From assembly GCF_034355335.1 (NCBI RefSeq), contig NZ_CP136422.1, forward strand, positions 3,568,501 to 3,632,500: 64,000 nt of DNA, read 5' to 3'. Of the stretch, positions 53,695 through 61,670 are shown one piece after another. This DNA is from Blautia coccoides. GTDB lineage: Bacteria > Bacillota > Clostridia > Lachnospirales > Lachnospiraceae. Numbering within the stretch: the stretch's first letter is position 1; every line of letters begins with the position of its first letter. The position numbers were made by a program, and so were the translations under genes. Below the pieces are notes generated by a model that saw nothing but the letters and a program-made list of their open reading frames with translations, was not told where the DNA came from and made no database searches.

Positions 53695-55236
53695 TTAAAT
53701 TTGAATCTTTTCAAACAATTTTTTCTTCTCCCTGTGCTCTGCAAAAAAGCACCCGGCTCCCACCGCAAGATAAATCACAGAGAACATGACCCCTGTACGC
53801 GGCAGCCAGCTCATCTGTTCACAGTGTATAAAGCCCATCGCTGACAGAACTGCCAGCAGAATTGCCGTGAACCCTGCCGCCTTGAATCTTCTCCGGTAAA
53901 TATATGCCATCCAGGCCGCATAGAGCAGGCTGGAAGCAAATGCGCCGTAAGACAACACCTGAAATGCATAGACAGCGACTCCGGCATCACCGAACTTTTC
54001 AAGTCCAATCTCGGCCACACTGGTGCCTGCCACAGACAGGACATCATTGATAAGATTGCAGATATACTGGGCTAGTATAGGAAACAGCGATACAAATATC
54101 ACACTGCTGTACTCCTTCTCCAAGTTGTCCACAACCTCTGATGCCACGGTGAGACCTACGAATACAAGAAGTATGATGATCACTTCATAGGGTACGATTT
54201 CCAATATCATGAGCGGTATCCCGAAAAAGCAAGTGAGATACATCACTGCCATACAGAGCGTATATCCGCTCCTGGTCCCAATCTTCTTCCATCCCGGATG
54301 TCCGTAATAGACGGATGTTGGAAAAGGGCTTCCTGTGAAAGAGGAAACTATTGTCGTCATCCCATCCAGTATCATGCTGCGTTTCACAGGATATCTGTCT
54401 CCTGACATGGCAGCGCTTTGTACTGCCTGCATGGTGGAGATAAAATTGGCAATCTGAAGCGGTACGATGATGGAGAGATACGGTCCAATCTTCCCAAACC
54501 CCTCAAACACATCCGTAACCGTCAGACTTGGCGGATAAAATCCCACAAAATCCAGCGATTCCCGAAAACTCTGTGTACTGCAGTAACCGGTTATCCAGGC
54601 CAGCACCCCTCCCAATACCAGGATCACAAGTGTATTCGGGATTCCTTTTACAAAAGGACGTTTTACCCTGAATGCCAAAATCAGCAGGAACAGCGGCAGC
54701 ACACTGATAACAGGCGCCTGGAATACAGTGACGAATCCATTGAAGGAAAGCCATACAAGTGCTCCGGCTGCCATATTCCCCATCAGCGCGGAGTTCGGTA
54801 TGTATCTCACCAGATAACGGCTCACAAATCCTCCCAGTACCTCAATGATACCTCCTAAGAAACACGCCGCCAGTGCAATCTGCCATGCCATAACAGCATC
54901 CCCTGTTTTCCTGTATATGGGAACCAAAATAAGGAACAGCCAGGCAAATACCTGTGTGGAGCTTACTCCAAACGGCAGTGCCGTCACATCTGTGCGCCCT
55001 TCTTTTTTCCCCAGAAAATATGCTTCCCCAAAATAGATCAAACACCCCGAAATGGACCCAACTGCGATTCCAGGCAAAATCTTCCCCATCACGATCTCAG
55101 CAGGAAATCCCTCAGTAAGATAAAGCACACCAACTATTGCTGCTATTTTTGAGAACACATCCCCAAACAATCCGAAAAATGCTTCCCAGTCCCCTTTTCC
55201 AAAATATCTATATTTCCACCCCAATACCTTTTCCAC
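53695..55236 (-). CDS. NCS2-like permease, copy 1 (first gene of the operon)
   Basis: 513 residues from a GTG at 55236, supported by GAGG seven bases upstream. About 13 membrane helices. DVTALPFGVSSTQVF (about residue 78) and SPFPTSVYYGHPGWKKIG (about 300) align with the copy at 45.0-46.6 kb. Probable proton or sodium-linked importer of a nucleobase-like or heterocyclic compound. It heads the operon of two RibD-like reductases, aldolase, dehydrogenase and kinase, and is divergent from the DUF6506 gene across a region of repeated octamers. Confidence 0.75.
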   Translation of the reverse strand: MEKVLGWKYRYFGKGDWEAFFGLFGDVFSKIAAIVGVLYLTEGFPAEIVMGKILPGIAVGSISGCLIYFGEAYFLGKKEGRTDVTALPFGVSSTQVFAWLFLILVPIYRKTGDAVMAWQIALAACFLGGIIEVLGGFVSRYLVRYIPNSALMGNMAAGALVWLSFNGFVTVFQAPVISVLPLFLLILAFRVKRPFVKGIPNTLVILVLGGVLAWITGYCSTQSFRESLDFVGFYPPSLTVTDVFEGFGKIGPYLSIIVPLQIANFISTMQAVQSAAMSGDRYPVKRSMILDGMTTIVSSFTGSPFPTSVYYGHPGWKKIGTRSGYTLCMAVMYLTCFFGIPLMILEIVPYEVIIILLVFVGLTVASEVVDNLEKEYSSVIFVSLFPILAQYICNLINDVLSVAGTSVAEIGLEKFGDAGVAVYAFQVLSYGAFASSLLYAAWMAYIYRRRFKAAGFTAILLAVLSAMGFIHCEQMSWLPRTGVMFSVIYLAVGAGCFFAEHREKKKLFEKIQI

Positions 55237-55260
55237 AATAAATCCTCACCTCACATATTT

Positions 55261-55417
55261 GTATATACGTATATATGTCTATATGAGCATTATATTCGAC
55301 GACAAGCATCTTGTAAATAGATTTTTCCTTACTTTTTTGAAACTGTGATTCTGCATAAATTCGTATATACAAATTTATCACTATTTGCCATTGCATTTTT
55401 CGTATATACGTATATAC
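55261..55417. promoter_or_regulatory. Cluster of GTATATAC octamers in the divergent control region
   Basis: Tandem GTATATAC-GTATATAT-GTCTATAT (55261-55284), a single GTATATAC (55363-55370) and tandem GTATATAC-GTATATAC (55402-55417). The octamer equals the HutC rule GTnTAnAC and is palindromic. The first cluster lies just downstream of the permease promoter and the last covers the DUF6506 promoter, as expected for repressor sites. The regulator is probably the GntR protein at 43.5-44.2 kb (inference). Confidence 0.75.
55289..55317 (-). promoter_or_regulatory. Promoter of the permease-reductase-aldolase operon
   Basis: The -35 TTTACA (55317-55312) and -10 TATAAT (55294-55289) are 17 bases apart. 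Transcription would start near 55282, inside the first octamer cluster. Confidence 0.75.
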
Positions 55418-55418
55418 T
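55391..55418 (+). promoter_or_regulatory. Promoter of the DUF6506 gene
   Basis: TTGCAT (55391-55396), 16 bases, TATACT (55413-55418). The tandem octamers 55402-55417 overlap spacer and -10, so repressor binding would block it. Confidence 0.6.
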
Positions 55419-55440
55419 AATTAGAGGAGGTATAATAATT

Positions 55441-55740
55441 ATGAAAATTGTAAAGTTTGCATCTATCGTAATGGGTGAAGGATACACCCCTGAAAGCGAA
55501 AAAGCTTTCTTTCAAAATCCCCATAATGATACTTCATTCTTCGGAGTGTCAAGTCTTGAGGAAGCCTGCAAATTGGCTGTGGAGCTGAAGTTACGCGGCT
55601 ATAAATGCCTGGAACTGTGCGGCGCTTTCGGCGCGGACGGTGCCCAAAAAGTCATTAAGGCCACAGATAGCAAAATAGCTGTGGGATTTTCCATACATCT
55701 GCCCGAGCAGGATAATTTATTCGACAGACTCTTTTCCTGA
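55441..55740 (+). CDS. Small DUF6506-like protein
   Basis: 99 residues from the ATG at 55441, with AGAGGAGG upstream; an upstream extension was rejected because it lacks a ribosome site and would run through the promoter. The sequence MKIVKFASIVMGEGYTPESE, FFGVSSLEEACKLAVELK and LELCGAFGADGAQKVI looks like a compact alpha/beta ligand-binding fold, similar to small proteins annotated DUF6506. No catalytic residues are recognised. Divergent from the permease and sharing its operators, it is probably induced with the catabolic operon. Confidence 0.7.
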   Translation: MKIVKFASIVMGEGYTPESEKAFFQNPHNDTSFFGVSSLEEACKLAVELKLRGYKCLELCGAFGADGAQKVIKATDSKIAVGFSIHLPEQDNLFDRLFS

Positions 55741-55801
55741 ATGGGTTCTCTCTGCCTTCCGCTAAAAGACCTGCACCTTACCAAAACATTTGAGCAAAAT
55801 C

Positions 55802-55850
55802 AAAAAAAGCGCCAGAACTCTTTATTTTCCAAAGAATTCTGACGCTTTCG
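55802..55850. terminator. Convergent terminator between the DUF6506 gene and alaS
   Basis: AAAGCGCCAGAACTCTTT pairs with AAAGAATTCTGACGCTTT (two G-U or mismatch positions). On the minus strand TTTTTTTG follows, fitting alaS termination; it also serves the plus-strand gene that ends at 55740. Confidence 0.85.
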
Positions 55851-55901
55851 TATTTCTTAACTGCTCAAAATAAAATTATAATAGATTTTTAAACACATCA
55901 A

Positions 55902-58541
55902 TTATTTTAACTGGCCTTCCAGCAGTTCTGCTGCTTTTTCCAGGGCTTCTGGCACTTTTTCCGGATTCTTCCCGCCGGCCTGAGCCATATTTGGACGTCC
56001 GCCGCCGCCTCCGCCTACAACCGCAGCCATACCTTTTACCAGGTTGCCTGCATGTGCACCGGCTTTCATAGCACTGTCTGTCACCATTGCCAGCAGATTT
56101 ACTTTACCGCCGTTTACACTGGCCAGGACAACCACGCCTTCACCCAATTTTTCTTTTAACTGGTCACCCAGATCACGCAGTCCGTTCATATCCACATCTG
56201 CCACGGATACAGCCAGCAGCTTTGTGCCTTTCACCTCTTTTACCTGGTTCATCACATCGCCCACTGCCTCCTGTGCCAGTTTTGCTTTCAAGGACTCATT
56301 TTCACCGTGGAGTTCCTTCACCTCTGCCTGCAGATGAGCGATCTTGTCCACTGCCTCCGCCGGGGTGGTTTTCAAAAGTGCTGCGATCTGAGCCAGTTTC
56401 TGTTCCATTTCTTTATAGTAATCGAACACACCGTCACCGGTCAGTGCCTCGATACGGCGCACACCGGCTGCGATGCCCGCCTCAGAAACGATCTTAAAGG
56501 TTGTGATCACACCTGTATTGGATACATGGGTACCGCCGCACAGTTCCTTGGAGAAATCTCCCATGGAAACCACGCGCACACTATCTCCGTACTTTTCCCC
56601 AAAAAGAGCCATGGCCCCTGTTTTCTTGGCGTCTTCAATGCTCATAACCTCTGTCACAACGGGAAGTGCTGCCTGGATCTCCTCATTGACCATTGCCTCC
56701 ACCTGAGCCAATTCCTCCTGGGTCATAGCCTGGAAATGGGCAAAGTCAAAGCGCAGCCTGTCCGGTGTCACAAGAGAACCCTTCTGCTCTACATGGGAAC
56801 CCAGAACCGTTTTCAGGGCTTTCTGCAGAAGATGGGTGGCACTGTGGTTCTTACAGGTATCCGCACGGTCTTTTGCGCTGACCTTTAAAGTCACCACATC
56901 GCCTGTCTTTAACATACCTTTTGTCAGTCTTCCCACATGGCCCACCTTGCCGCCGCGCAGCTTAATGGTGTCCTCTACAACGAACCGGGCATCTCCCAGC
57001 TCGATCACGCCTTTATCGCCTTCCTGTCCGCCCATGGTAGCGTAGAACGGAGTCTCCTCCACAAATACGGTTCCCTTCTCGTCCTCTGTCAGTGCCTCCA
57101 CGATCTCTGTATCTGTGGTGAGAACTGTGATCTTGGACTGATGGGACAGATTGTCATATCCCACAAACTCAGTTGTGACTTTCGGGTCTATTTCATCATA
57201 TACGGTAGCATCAGCTCCCATATAATTGGTCACTTCGCGGGCCTTTCTGGCCTTTTCCCTCTGTTCTTCCATGGCTGTTTTGAAACCGGCCTCATCAATA
57301 GTGATCCCTTTTTCTTCCAGGATCTCCTTTGTCAGATCCAGAGGGAATCCATAGGTATCATATAACTTAAACGCGTTCTCACCGGAAAGCTGTGTACTTC
57401 CCGCTGCTTTCATCTCTGCTTCCATCTCTTCCAGAATATGCAGACCCTGGTCAATGGTTTTGCTGAACTGTTCCTCTTCTTTAGTCAGAACATTAAAGAT
57501 GAAGTCCTTCTTCTCATCCAGCTCCGGATAACCGTCCTTGGATCCTTCAATGACTGTACTGCTCAGCGCAGCCAGGAAATTGCCTTTTACACCCAGAAGA
57601 CGTCCGTGGCGGGCAGCGCGGCGGATCAGACGGCGCAGCACATATCCCCTGCCTTCGTTGGTGGGCATAATGCCGTCGGAGATCATAAAGGTAGCGGAAC
57701 GGATGTGGTCTGTGATCAGACGGATGGAAACATCCACATTTTCGTCCTTTTTATACTCTGTGCCGGTCAGCTCACAGACTTTGTTTCTGAGGGCGCAGAT
57801 GGTGTCAATATCAAAGATAGAGTCCACATCCTGCACGGCAACAGCCAGACGCTCCAGGCCCATTCCTGTGTCAATGTTCTTCTGCTGCAGTTCTTCGTAG
57901 TGGCCTTCCCCGTCATTTTCAAACTGGGTGAATACGTTGTTCCACACTTCCATGTAGCGGTCACACTCACAGCCCACAGTACAGCCGGGTTCCCCGCATC
58001 CATAGCGCTCGCCTCTGTCGTAGTAAATCTCGGAACATGGTCCGCAGGGCCCTGCGCCGTGCTCCCAGAAGTTGTCCTCTTTTCCAAAACGGAAAATACG
58101 CTCTGCCGGAATTCCGATCTCTTTATTCCAGATATCAAAGGCCTCGTCATCGTCAAGATAGACGGAAGGATACAGACGGTCCGCGTCAAGGCCTACCACC
58201 TCGGTCAAAAATTCCCAGGACCAGCGGATCGCCTCCTTCTTAAAATAATCTCCAAAGGAGAAATTGCCCAGCATCTCAAAAAATGTGCCGTGGCGGGCAG
58301 TCTTGCCTACATTTTCAATATCACCGGTACGGATACATTTCTGACAGGTGGTCACCCTTTTTCTGGGCGGCACCTCAGCGCCTGTAAAGTATGGCTTCAG
58401 CGGCGCCATACCGGAATTGATCAACAATAAACTCTTATCATTATGGGGAACAAGAGAAAAACTCTTCATAGCCAGATGGCCTTTTCCTTCAAAGAACTCC
58501 AAAAACATTTTCCGAAGTTCGTTCACTCCGTATTTCTGCAC
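55902..58541 (-). CDS. alaS: Alanyl-tRNA synthetase
   Basis: 879 residues, full length, from a GTG at 58541 with AGGAGG eight bases upstream. The class II catalytic core spans residues 1-250 (FLEFFEGKGH, TCQKCIRTGDIENVG, RHGTFFEMLGNFSFGDYFK). The editing domain has HSATHLLQKAL (about 570) and CGGTHVSNTG (about 668) with its zinc ligands. The C-terminal oligomerisation domain ends in VVGGGGGGRPNMAQAGG. It charges tRNA-Ala and clears Ser or Gly mischarges. It has its own promoter and, unlike tyrS here, no T-box leader. Confidence 0.97.
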   Translation of the reverse strand: MQKYGVNELRKMFLEFFEGKGHLAMKSFSLVPHNDKSLLLINSGMAPLKPYFTGAEVPPRKRVTTCQKCIRTGDIENVGKTARHGTFFEMLGNFSFGDYFKKEAIRWSWEFLTEVVGLDADRLYPSVYLDDDEAFDIWNKEIGIPAERIFRFGKEDNFWEHGAGPCGPCSEIYYDRGERYGCGEPGCTVGCECDRYMEVWNNVFTQFENDGEGHYEELQQKNIDTGMGLERLAVAVQDVDSIFDIDTICALRNKVCELTGTEYKKDENVDVSIRLITDHIRSATFMISDGIMPTNEGRGYVLRRLIRRAARHGRLLGVKGNFLAALSSTVIEGSKDGYPELDEKKDFIFNVLTKEEEQFSKTIDQGLHILEEMEAEMKAAGSTQLSGENAFKLYDTYGFPLDLTKEILEEKGITIDEAGFKTAMEEQREKARKAREVTNYMGADATVYDEIDPKVTTEFVGYDNLSHQSKITVLTTDTEIVEALTEDEKGTVFVEETPFYATMGGQEGDKGVIELGDARFVVEDTIKLRGGKVGHVGRLTKGMLKTGDVVTLKVSAKDRADTCKNHSATHLLQKALKTVLGSHVEQKGSLVTPDRLRFDFAHFQAMTQEELAQVEAMVNEEIQAALPVVTEVMSIEDAKKTGAMALFGEKYGDSVRVVSMGDFSKELCGGTHVSNTGVITTFKIVSEAGIAAGVRRIEALTGDGVFDYYKEMEQKLAQIAALLKTTPAEAVDKIAHLQAEVKELHGENESLKAKLAQEAVGDVMNQVKEVKGTKLLAVSVADVDMNGLRDLGDQLKEKLGEGVVVLASVNGGKVNLLAMVTDSAMKAGAHAGNLVKGMAAVVGGGGGGRPNMAQAGGKNPEKVPEALEKAAELLEGQLK

Positions 58542-58585
58542 GGTTCATACCTCCTGATTGTAACTATCATAAATCACTGGTTTTA

Positions 58586-58614
58586 ATAATAGCACAGGAA
58601 TTGTCAGGTTTCAA
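58586..58614 (-). promoter_or_regulatory. Promoter of alaS
   Basis: TTGAAA (58614-58609), 17 bases, TATTAT (58591-58586), with a leader of only about 40 bases. The -35 overlaps the stop of the membrane-protein gene upstream. Confidence 0.7.
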
Positions 58615-59240
58615 GAAAGAAAAGCGGGAATTTTGCGGCCTTCCAGGATTGGTTCTGTCAAATTGGTGCGGAAATACTGGATAAGCGGTCCCGTCGTAAG
58701 GGCAATGATAACTGTTGCGATTCCAAGCTCTCCTCCCGCCAGGGTTCCTGCGATCAGGCAGGTGAGGTCAACAGCGATCCTGCAGTATTTGAATTTTCCA
58801 ATCTTTCTGTCATCCATGATCAGGGCAATGGCGTCATAAGTAGATACTCCCAGGTCTGCAGTGTAGTACATGGCTCCTGAAAATGACATCAGGAAGATTG
58901 CGCCTACAAGACATATGATCCTGACACCCAGCGAAGGCGCTTCACAAATGCTTCTAAGTGCTGATAACACCGCATCTGTCATTGCGCCATACAGAAGCAG
59001 ATTCATAAGTGTAGACAAACCTACCAGACTTTTTTTCAGCTTCCATGCAAACACAAGAAGCACGGCACACATAACATTGGCCACCACAGCAAAACTGGTA
59101 TGAAAAGTCTGCGCTATTCCGGTCAGCAGTACACTGTATGGGTCAACACCAAAATTGGCGTAGCGGAAAAAAGCCACGCTGACTGCTGTCATAACAATTC
59201 CAATAAATGCCATGATCCCTCTTTTACTTTTTCTTTCCAT
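58611..59240 (-). CDS. YczE/YyaS-family membrane protein
   Basis: 209 residues with five or six hydrophobic helices. MAFIGIVMTAVSVAFFRYAN, FGVDPYSVLLTGIAQ (about residue 30), TADLGVSTYDAIALIMDDR (about 127) and RIAVDLTCLIAGTLAGG match the YczE/YyaS/YitT-like family. In Bacillus, YczE is linked to surfactin production, but the molecular role is unknown. AGGAGG lies before the ATG. It is divergent from an AraC regulator that probably controls it (inference). Confidence 0.82.
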   Translation of the reverse strand: MERKSKRGIMAFIGIVMTAVSVAFFRYANFGVDPYSVLLTGIAQTFHTSFAVVANVMCAVLLVFAWKLKKSLVGLSTLMNLLLYGAMTDAVLSALRSICEAPSLGVRIICLVGAIFLMSFSGAMYYTADLGVSTYDAIALIMDDRKIGKFKYCRIAVDLTCLIAGTLAGGELGIATVIIALTTGPLIQYFRTNLTEPILEGRKIPAFLS

Positions 59241-59297
59241 TCTTATTCCCTCCTGAACCTTTACAGAGCGCGCACAATGCGGGCCTTTTGATTTCTC

Positions 59298-59326
59298 TTG
59301 TACTTGTTTCCGGACTCTAGTATAAT
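59298..59326 (+). promoter_or_regulatory. Promoter of the AraC-family gene
   Basis: TTGTAC (59298-59303), 17 bases, TATAAT (59321-59326), giving a leader of about 75 bases. Confidence 0.75.
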
Positions 59327-59407
59327 GACATAAAGCAGTATTTTCTATCAGAATTTCAGCAGATTTTATAACAATATCATCATATTTTAGTTCAGGGGGT
59401 GTTTTCT

Positions 59408-60334
59408 ATGAAATCATCTGTTGTATCAGTGGATAAAAATTTAAAGGAACAAATATCACACGGAAATTATGCATTTCCCGTGGATGTGCGCTGTATAGAT
59501 TTTCAAGCGGAGGGAAACGCCGCACCTTCTTACTTTGTCTGTCATTGGCATCCCGAATCAGAACTGATGCTTGTCCTCTCCGGCGCTATGCGGTATCAGG
59601 TCAATGAGACAATTTATGATATGAAGGAGGGGGAAGGTCTTTTTATCAATTCCAACTGTCTGCATATGGGTACGATAATCAGCGGAGAGGCCTCCACTTT
59701 ATCCGTCATTTTTCATCCCCGTTTTTTGTATGGATACGAAGACAGTCTGATCCGTGAAAAGTATATCTCCCCGATCCTGGACTCAGCCGCCTTTCCCGCA
59801 TACTCTTTGAGCTCTGAAAATACAGATGAAAGCCATGTCATACCCGGTCTTCTGCTTCGATGCCTGCATCTGTATGAAGAAAAACCCCTTGCCTGGGAAC
59901 TGCACGTGAAAGCCAGTCTTCTCTCCTGCTGGGGTGCTCTGTTTGCCGTGTTCACAGAAAAAGGAACCAAACGAAAGATAACAGCACGGAGCAGGGAATC
60001 CACGGGAAAAGCCAAATCCATCCTGGAATTCATCCAGAGTCATTATACGCAGAAAATTTCTCTAGCAGATATCGCGGATGCCGCAGCACTGAGCACGGGG
60101 GAATGCGGACGTATCTGTAAGCGCATTCTGCATCAGACGCCTTTTGAGTATCTGAACGCCTATCGTGTGGAACAGAGCATTCCCGACCTGCTGAAAAAAG
60201 ATCTCTCCATCACAGAAATCGCATTAAAGCACGGCTTCTCCGGTTCCAGTTACTATGCCGAGACCTTTAAAAATGTAAGAGGCATTACACCTTCCGCCTT
60301 CCGACGCAGTCTTATAAACAGCGATAAAGATTAA
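59408..60334 (+). CDS. AraC-family transcriptional regulator with cupin sensor
   Basis: 308 residues from the ATG at 59408; an in-frame GTG nine bases earlier overlaps the ribosome site. The N-terminal cupin domain (about 15-150) includes FVCHWHPESELMLVLSGAM and EGEGLFINSNCLHMG, typical of sugar-sensing AraC proteins. The C-terminal double helix-turn-helix (about 200-300) has ISLADIADAAALSTGECGRI and LSITEIALKHGFSGSSYYAE with TPSAFRR at the end. It probably acts on the divergent membrane-protein gene or on itself. Confidence 0.9.
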   Translation: MKSSVVSVDKNLKEQISHGNYAFPVDVRCIDFQAEGNAAPSYFVCHWHPESELMLVLSGAMRYQVNETIYDMKEGEGLFINSNCLHMGTIISGEASTLSVIFHPRFLYGYEDSLIREKYISPILDSAAFPAYSLSSENTDESHVIPGLLLRCLHLYEEKPLAWELHVKASLLSCWGALFAVFTEKGTKRKITARSRESTGKAKSILEFIQSHYTQKISLADIADAAALSTGECGRICKRILHQTPFEYLNAYRVEQSIPDLLKKDLSITEIALKHGFSGSSYYAETFKNVRGITPSAFRRSLINSDKD

Positions 60335-60335
60335 A

Positions 60336-60368
60336 GGGCTGCTGCACGAAATGATCGTGCAGCAGCCC
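60336..60368. terminator. Strong hairpin after the AraC-family gene
   Basis: A perfect 14-bp stem (GGGCTGCTGCACGA with TCGTGCAGCAGCCC) and 5-base loop, one base past the stop codon. The plus-side tail is CTAAAAAT, not U-rich, so efficiency as a factor-independent terminator is uncertain. Confidence 0.65.
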
Positions 60369-60485
60369 CTAAAAATATCCGCATCTATTACAACACTATA
60401 GCATACCGCTCAATACAAGTCTAGTAATTTTCTCCTGTTCTGTTATGATGATCTTGCCGGCAATAAAAAACAAGGAGAATAATAT

Positions 60486-61253
60486 ATGAGAGCAAAATCA
60501 TGGGATTGGTATAAAAATAACTGGTCACTGGAAATAAAAAAACAGTCCTGGGCAGAAGATACCAACCGCCAGGTAGATTTCATCATTAAAACTTTACACT
60601 TAAACGGCAGCGAAAGAATCCTGGACCTGGCATGCGGTTACGGACGCCATGCTCTGCGGTTTGCAGAAAAAGGATATTCAGTTACCGGAATTGACCTTAC
60701 CGAAGATTATATCCTTGATGCCAGAATAAACGCTGAAAAAAGGAATCTGAAGAATATATCCTTTATACATACGGATATCCGCAGTATAGATTTCCCCGGT
60801 GAGTATGACGTGGTTCTGAACCTTGCAGACGGTGCGGTTGGATATTTGGAGACAGAGGAAGAGAATCTGAAAATATTTGATGTTATTTCCAAAGCTCTAA
60901 AGCCTGGCGGCAAACATTTTATGGATATCTGTAACGCGGAATTCGCAGAGCTTCATTTTCCTATGCGCGGGTGGGATGCCGGCAGAAATGCGCTTTCTCT
61001 GTCCGAATTTGAGTGGGATCCTACTAAACGGACTATGTTGTTCGGCGGAACCGAACTTCCCTACGGGGCGCCTGCAAAACCACCTGTCATTCAGGAAGGG
61101 GATCCCATAAGGCTTTATTCCTTAACAGAACTTCAAAATATCCTGGCACAGAGAGGAATGAAAATAGAACAGGCTTTCTCCGATTTCTCCGGAAAACCTG
61201 CCAACAGCAGCCATTTACAACTGATGGTCTATTCCACAAAATACAGGTATTAA
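60486..61253 (+). CDS. Class I SAM-dependent methyltransferase
   Basis: 255 residues. Motif I is ILDLACGYGRHALRFAEKGY (about residues 40-59), motif II VTGIDLTEDYI with the acidic ribose ligand, and SFIHTDIRSIDF (about 97) marks the adenine pocket. LKPGGKHFMDI (about 143) is motif III. The family covers small-molecule and some RNA methylation; the target is unknown. AAGGAG lies before the ATG. It is a single gene between two hairpins, with no operon partner to narrow its role. Confidence 0.88.
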   Translation: MRAKSWDWYKNNWSLEIKKQSWAEDTNRQVDFIIKTLHLNGSERILDLACGYGRHALRFAEKGYSVTGIDLTEDYILDARINAEKRNLKNISFIHTDIRSIDFPGEYDVVLNLADGAVGYLETEEENLKIFDVISKALKPGGKHFMDICNAEFAELHFPMRGWDAGRNALSLSEFEWDPTKRTMLFGGTELPYGAPAKPPVIQEGDPIRLYSLTELQNILAQRGMKIEQAFSDFSGKPANSSHLQLMVYSTKYRY

Positions 61254-61290
61254 ATATATATAATTTATGAATTGTTGCCTTGTCTGCAGT

Positions 61291-61318
61291 GGAACCGGAG
61301 CCTGCCTGCTCCGGTTCC
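61291..61318 (+). terminator. Hairpin after the methyltransferase gene
   Basis: GGAACCGGAGC, six bases, GCTCCGGTTCC, 37 bases past the stop; no strong U tract follows. Confidence 0.6.
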
Positions 61319-61438
61319 ATCTATGTATGCGGAAATTTCAAAAAACATCAGATACAGCCCCTGTTATTTTCTCTTATATTTTTGCCCATGATAAAAACTG
61401 AAAAATTTCACAAAAATATCTAAAATCCCAACAAAATA

Positions 61439-61467
61439 TTGTATATTCATTATATACGCTGTATAAT
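61439..61467 (+). promoter_or_regulatory. Promoter and long leader of the GPH transporter
   Basis: TTGTAT (61439-61444), 17 bases, TATAAT (61462-61467). This leaves a leader of about 195 bases to the ATG at 61671. The leader holds an AGGAGG followed ten bases later by ATG TAA (61617-61622) and a small hairpin (GTCTGT with ACAGAC, 61634-61652). Confidence 0.65.
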
Positions 61468-61670
61468 TAACAGAAGAAAAAACAAATAACTGACTACTAT
61501 TTGCACAAAAGAAATATGAAAGCCTTAAATAAAACTGTGAACTATACTTCTTACTGATCACCTGAAAATTATGTACGGAATACATAAAATAAAAAAGAAT
61601 AGGAGGGAACGTGACCATGTAACTTATAACAAAGTCTGTTCTTTATACAGACAGCATAGGAGGAAGGATT

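Noticed and set aside
55261..55417. CRISPR-like repeats
   Set aside because: The repeats are 8 bp, mostly abutting and without spacers of constant size; they behave as operators.
57438..58430. 330-codon plus-strand frame
   Set aside because: Antisense to the alaS catalytic core.
58542..58610. T-box before alaS
   Set aside because: The gap from promoter to start is about 40 bases, too short, and no T-box sequence is present.
61364..61618. 84-codon minus-strand frame rich in Phe, Tyr and Ser
   Set aside because: Falls in AT-rich leader DNA that contains a good plus-strand promoter; no ribosome site, no resemblance.
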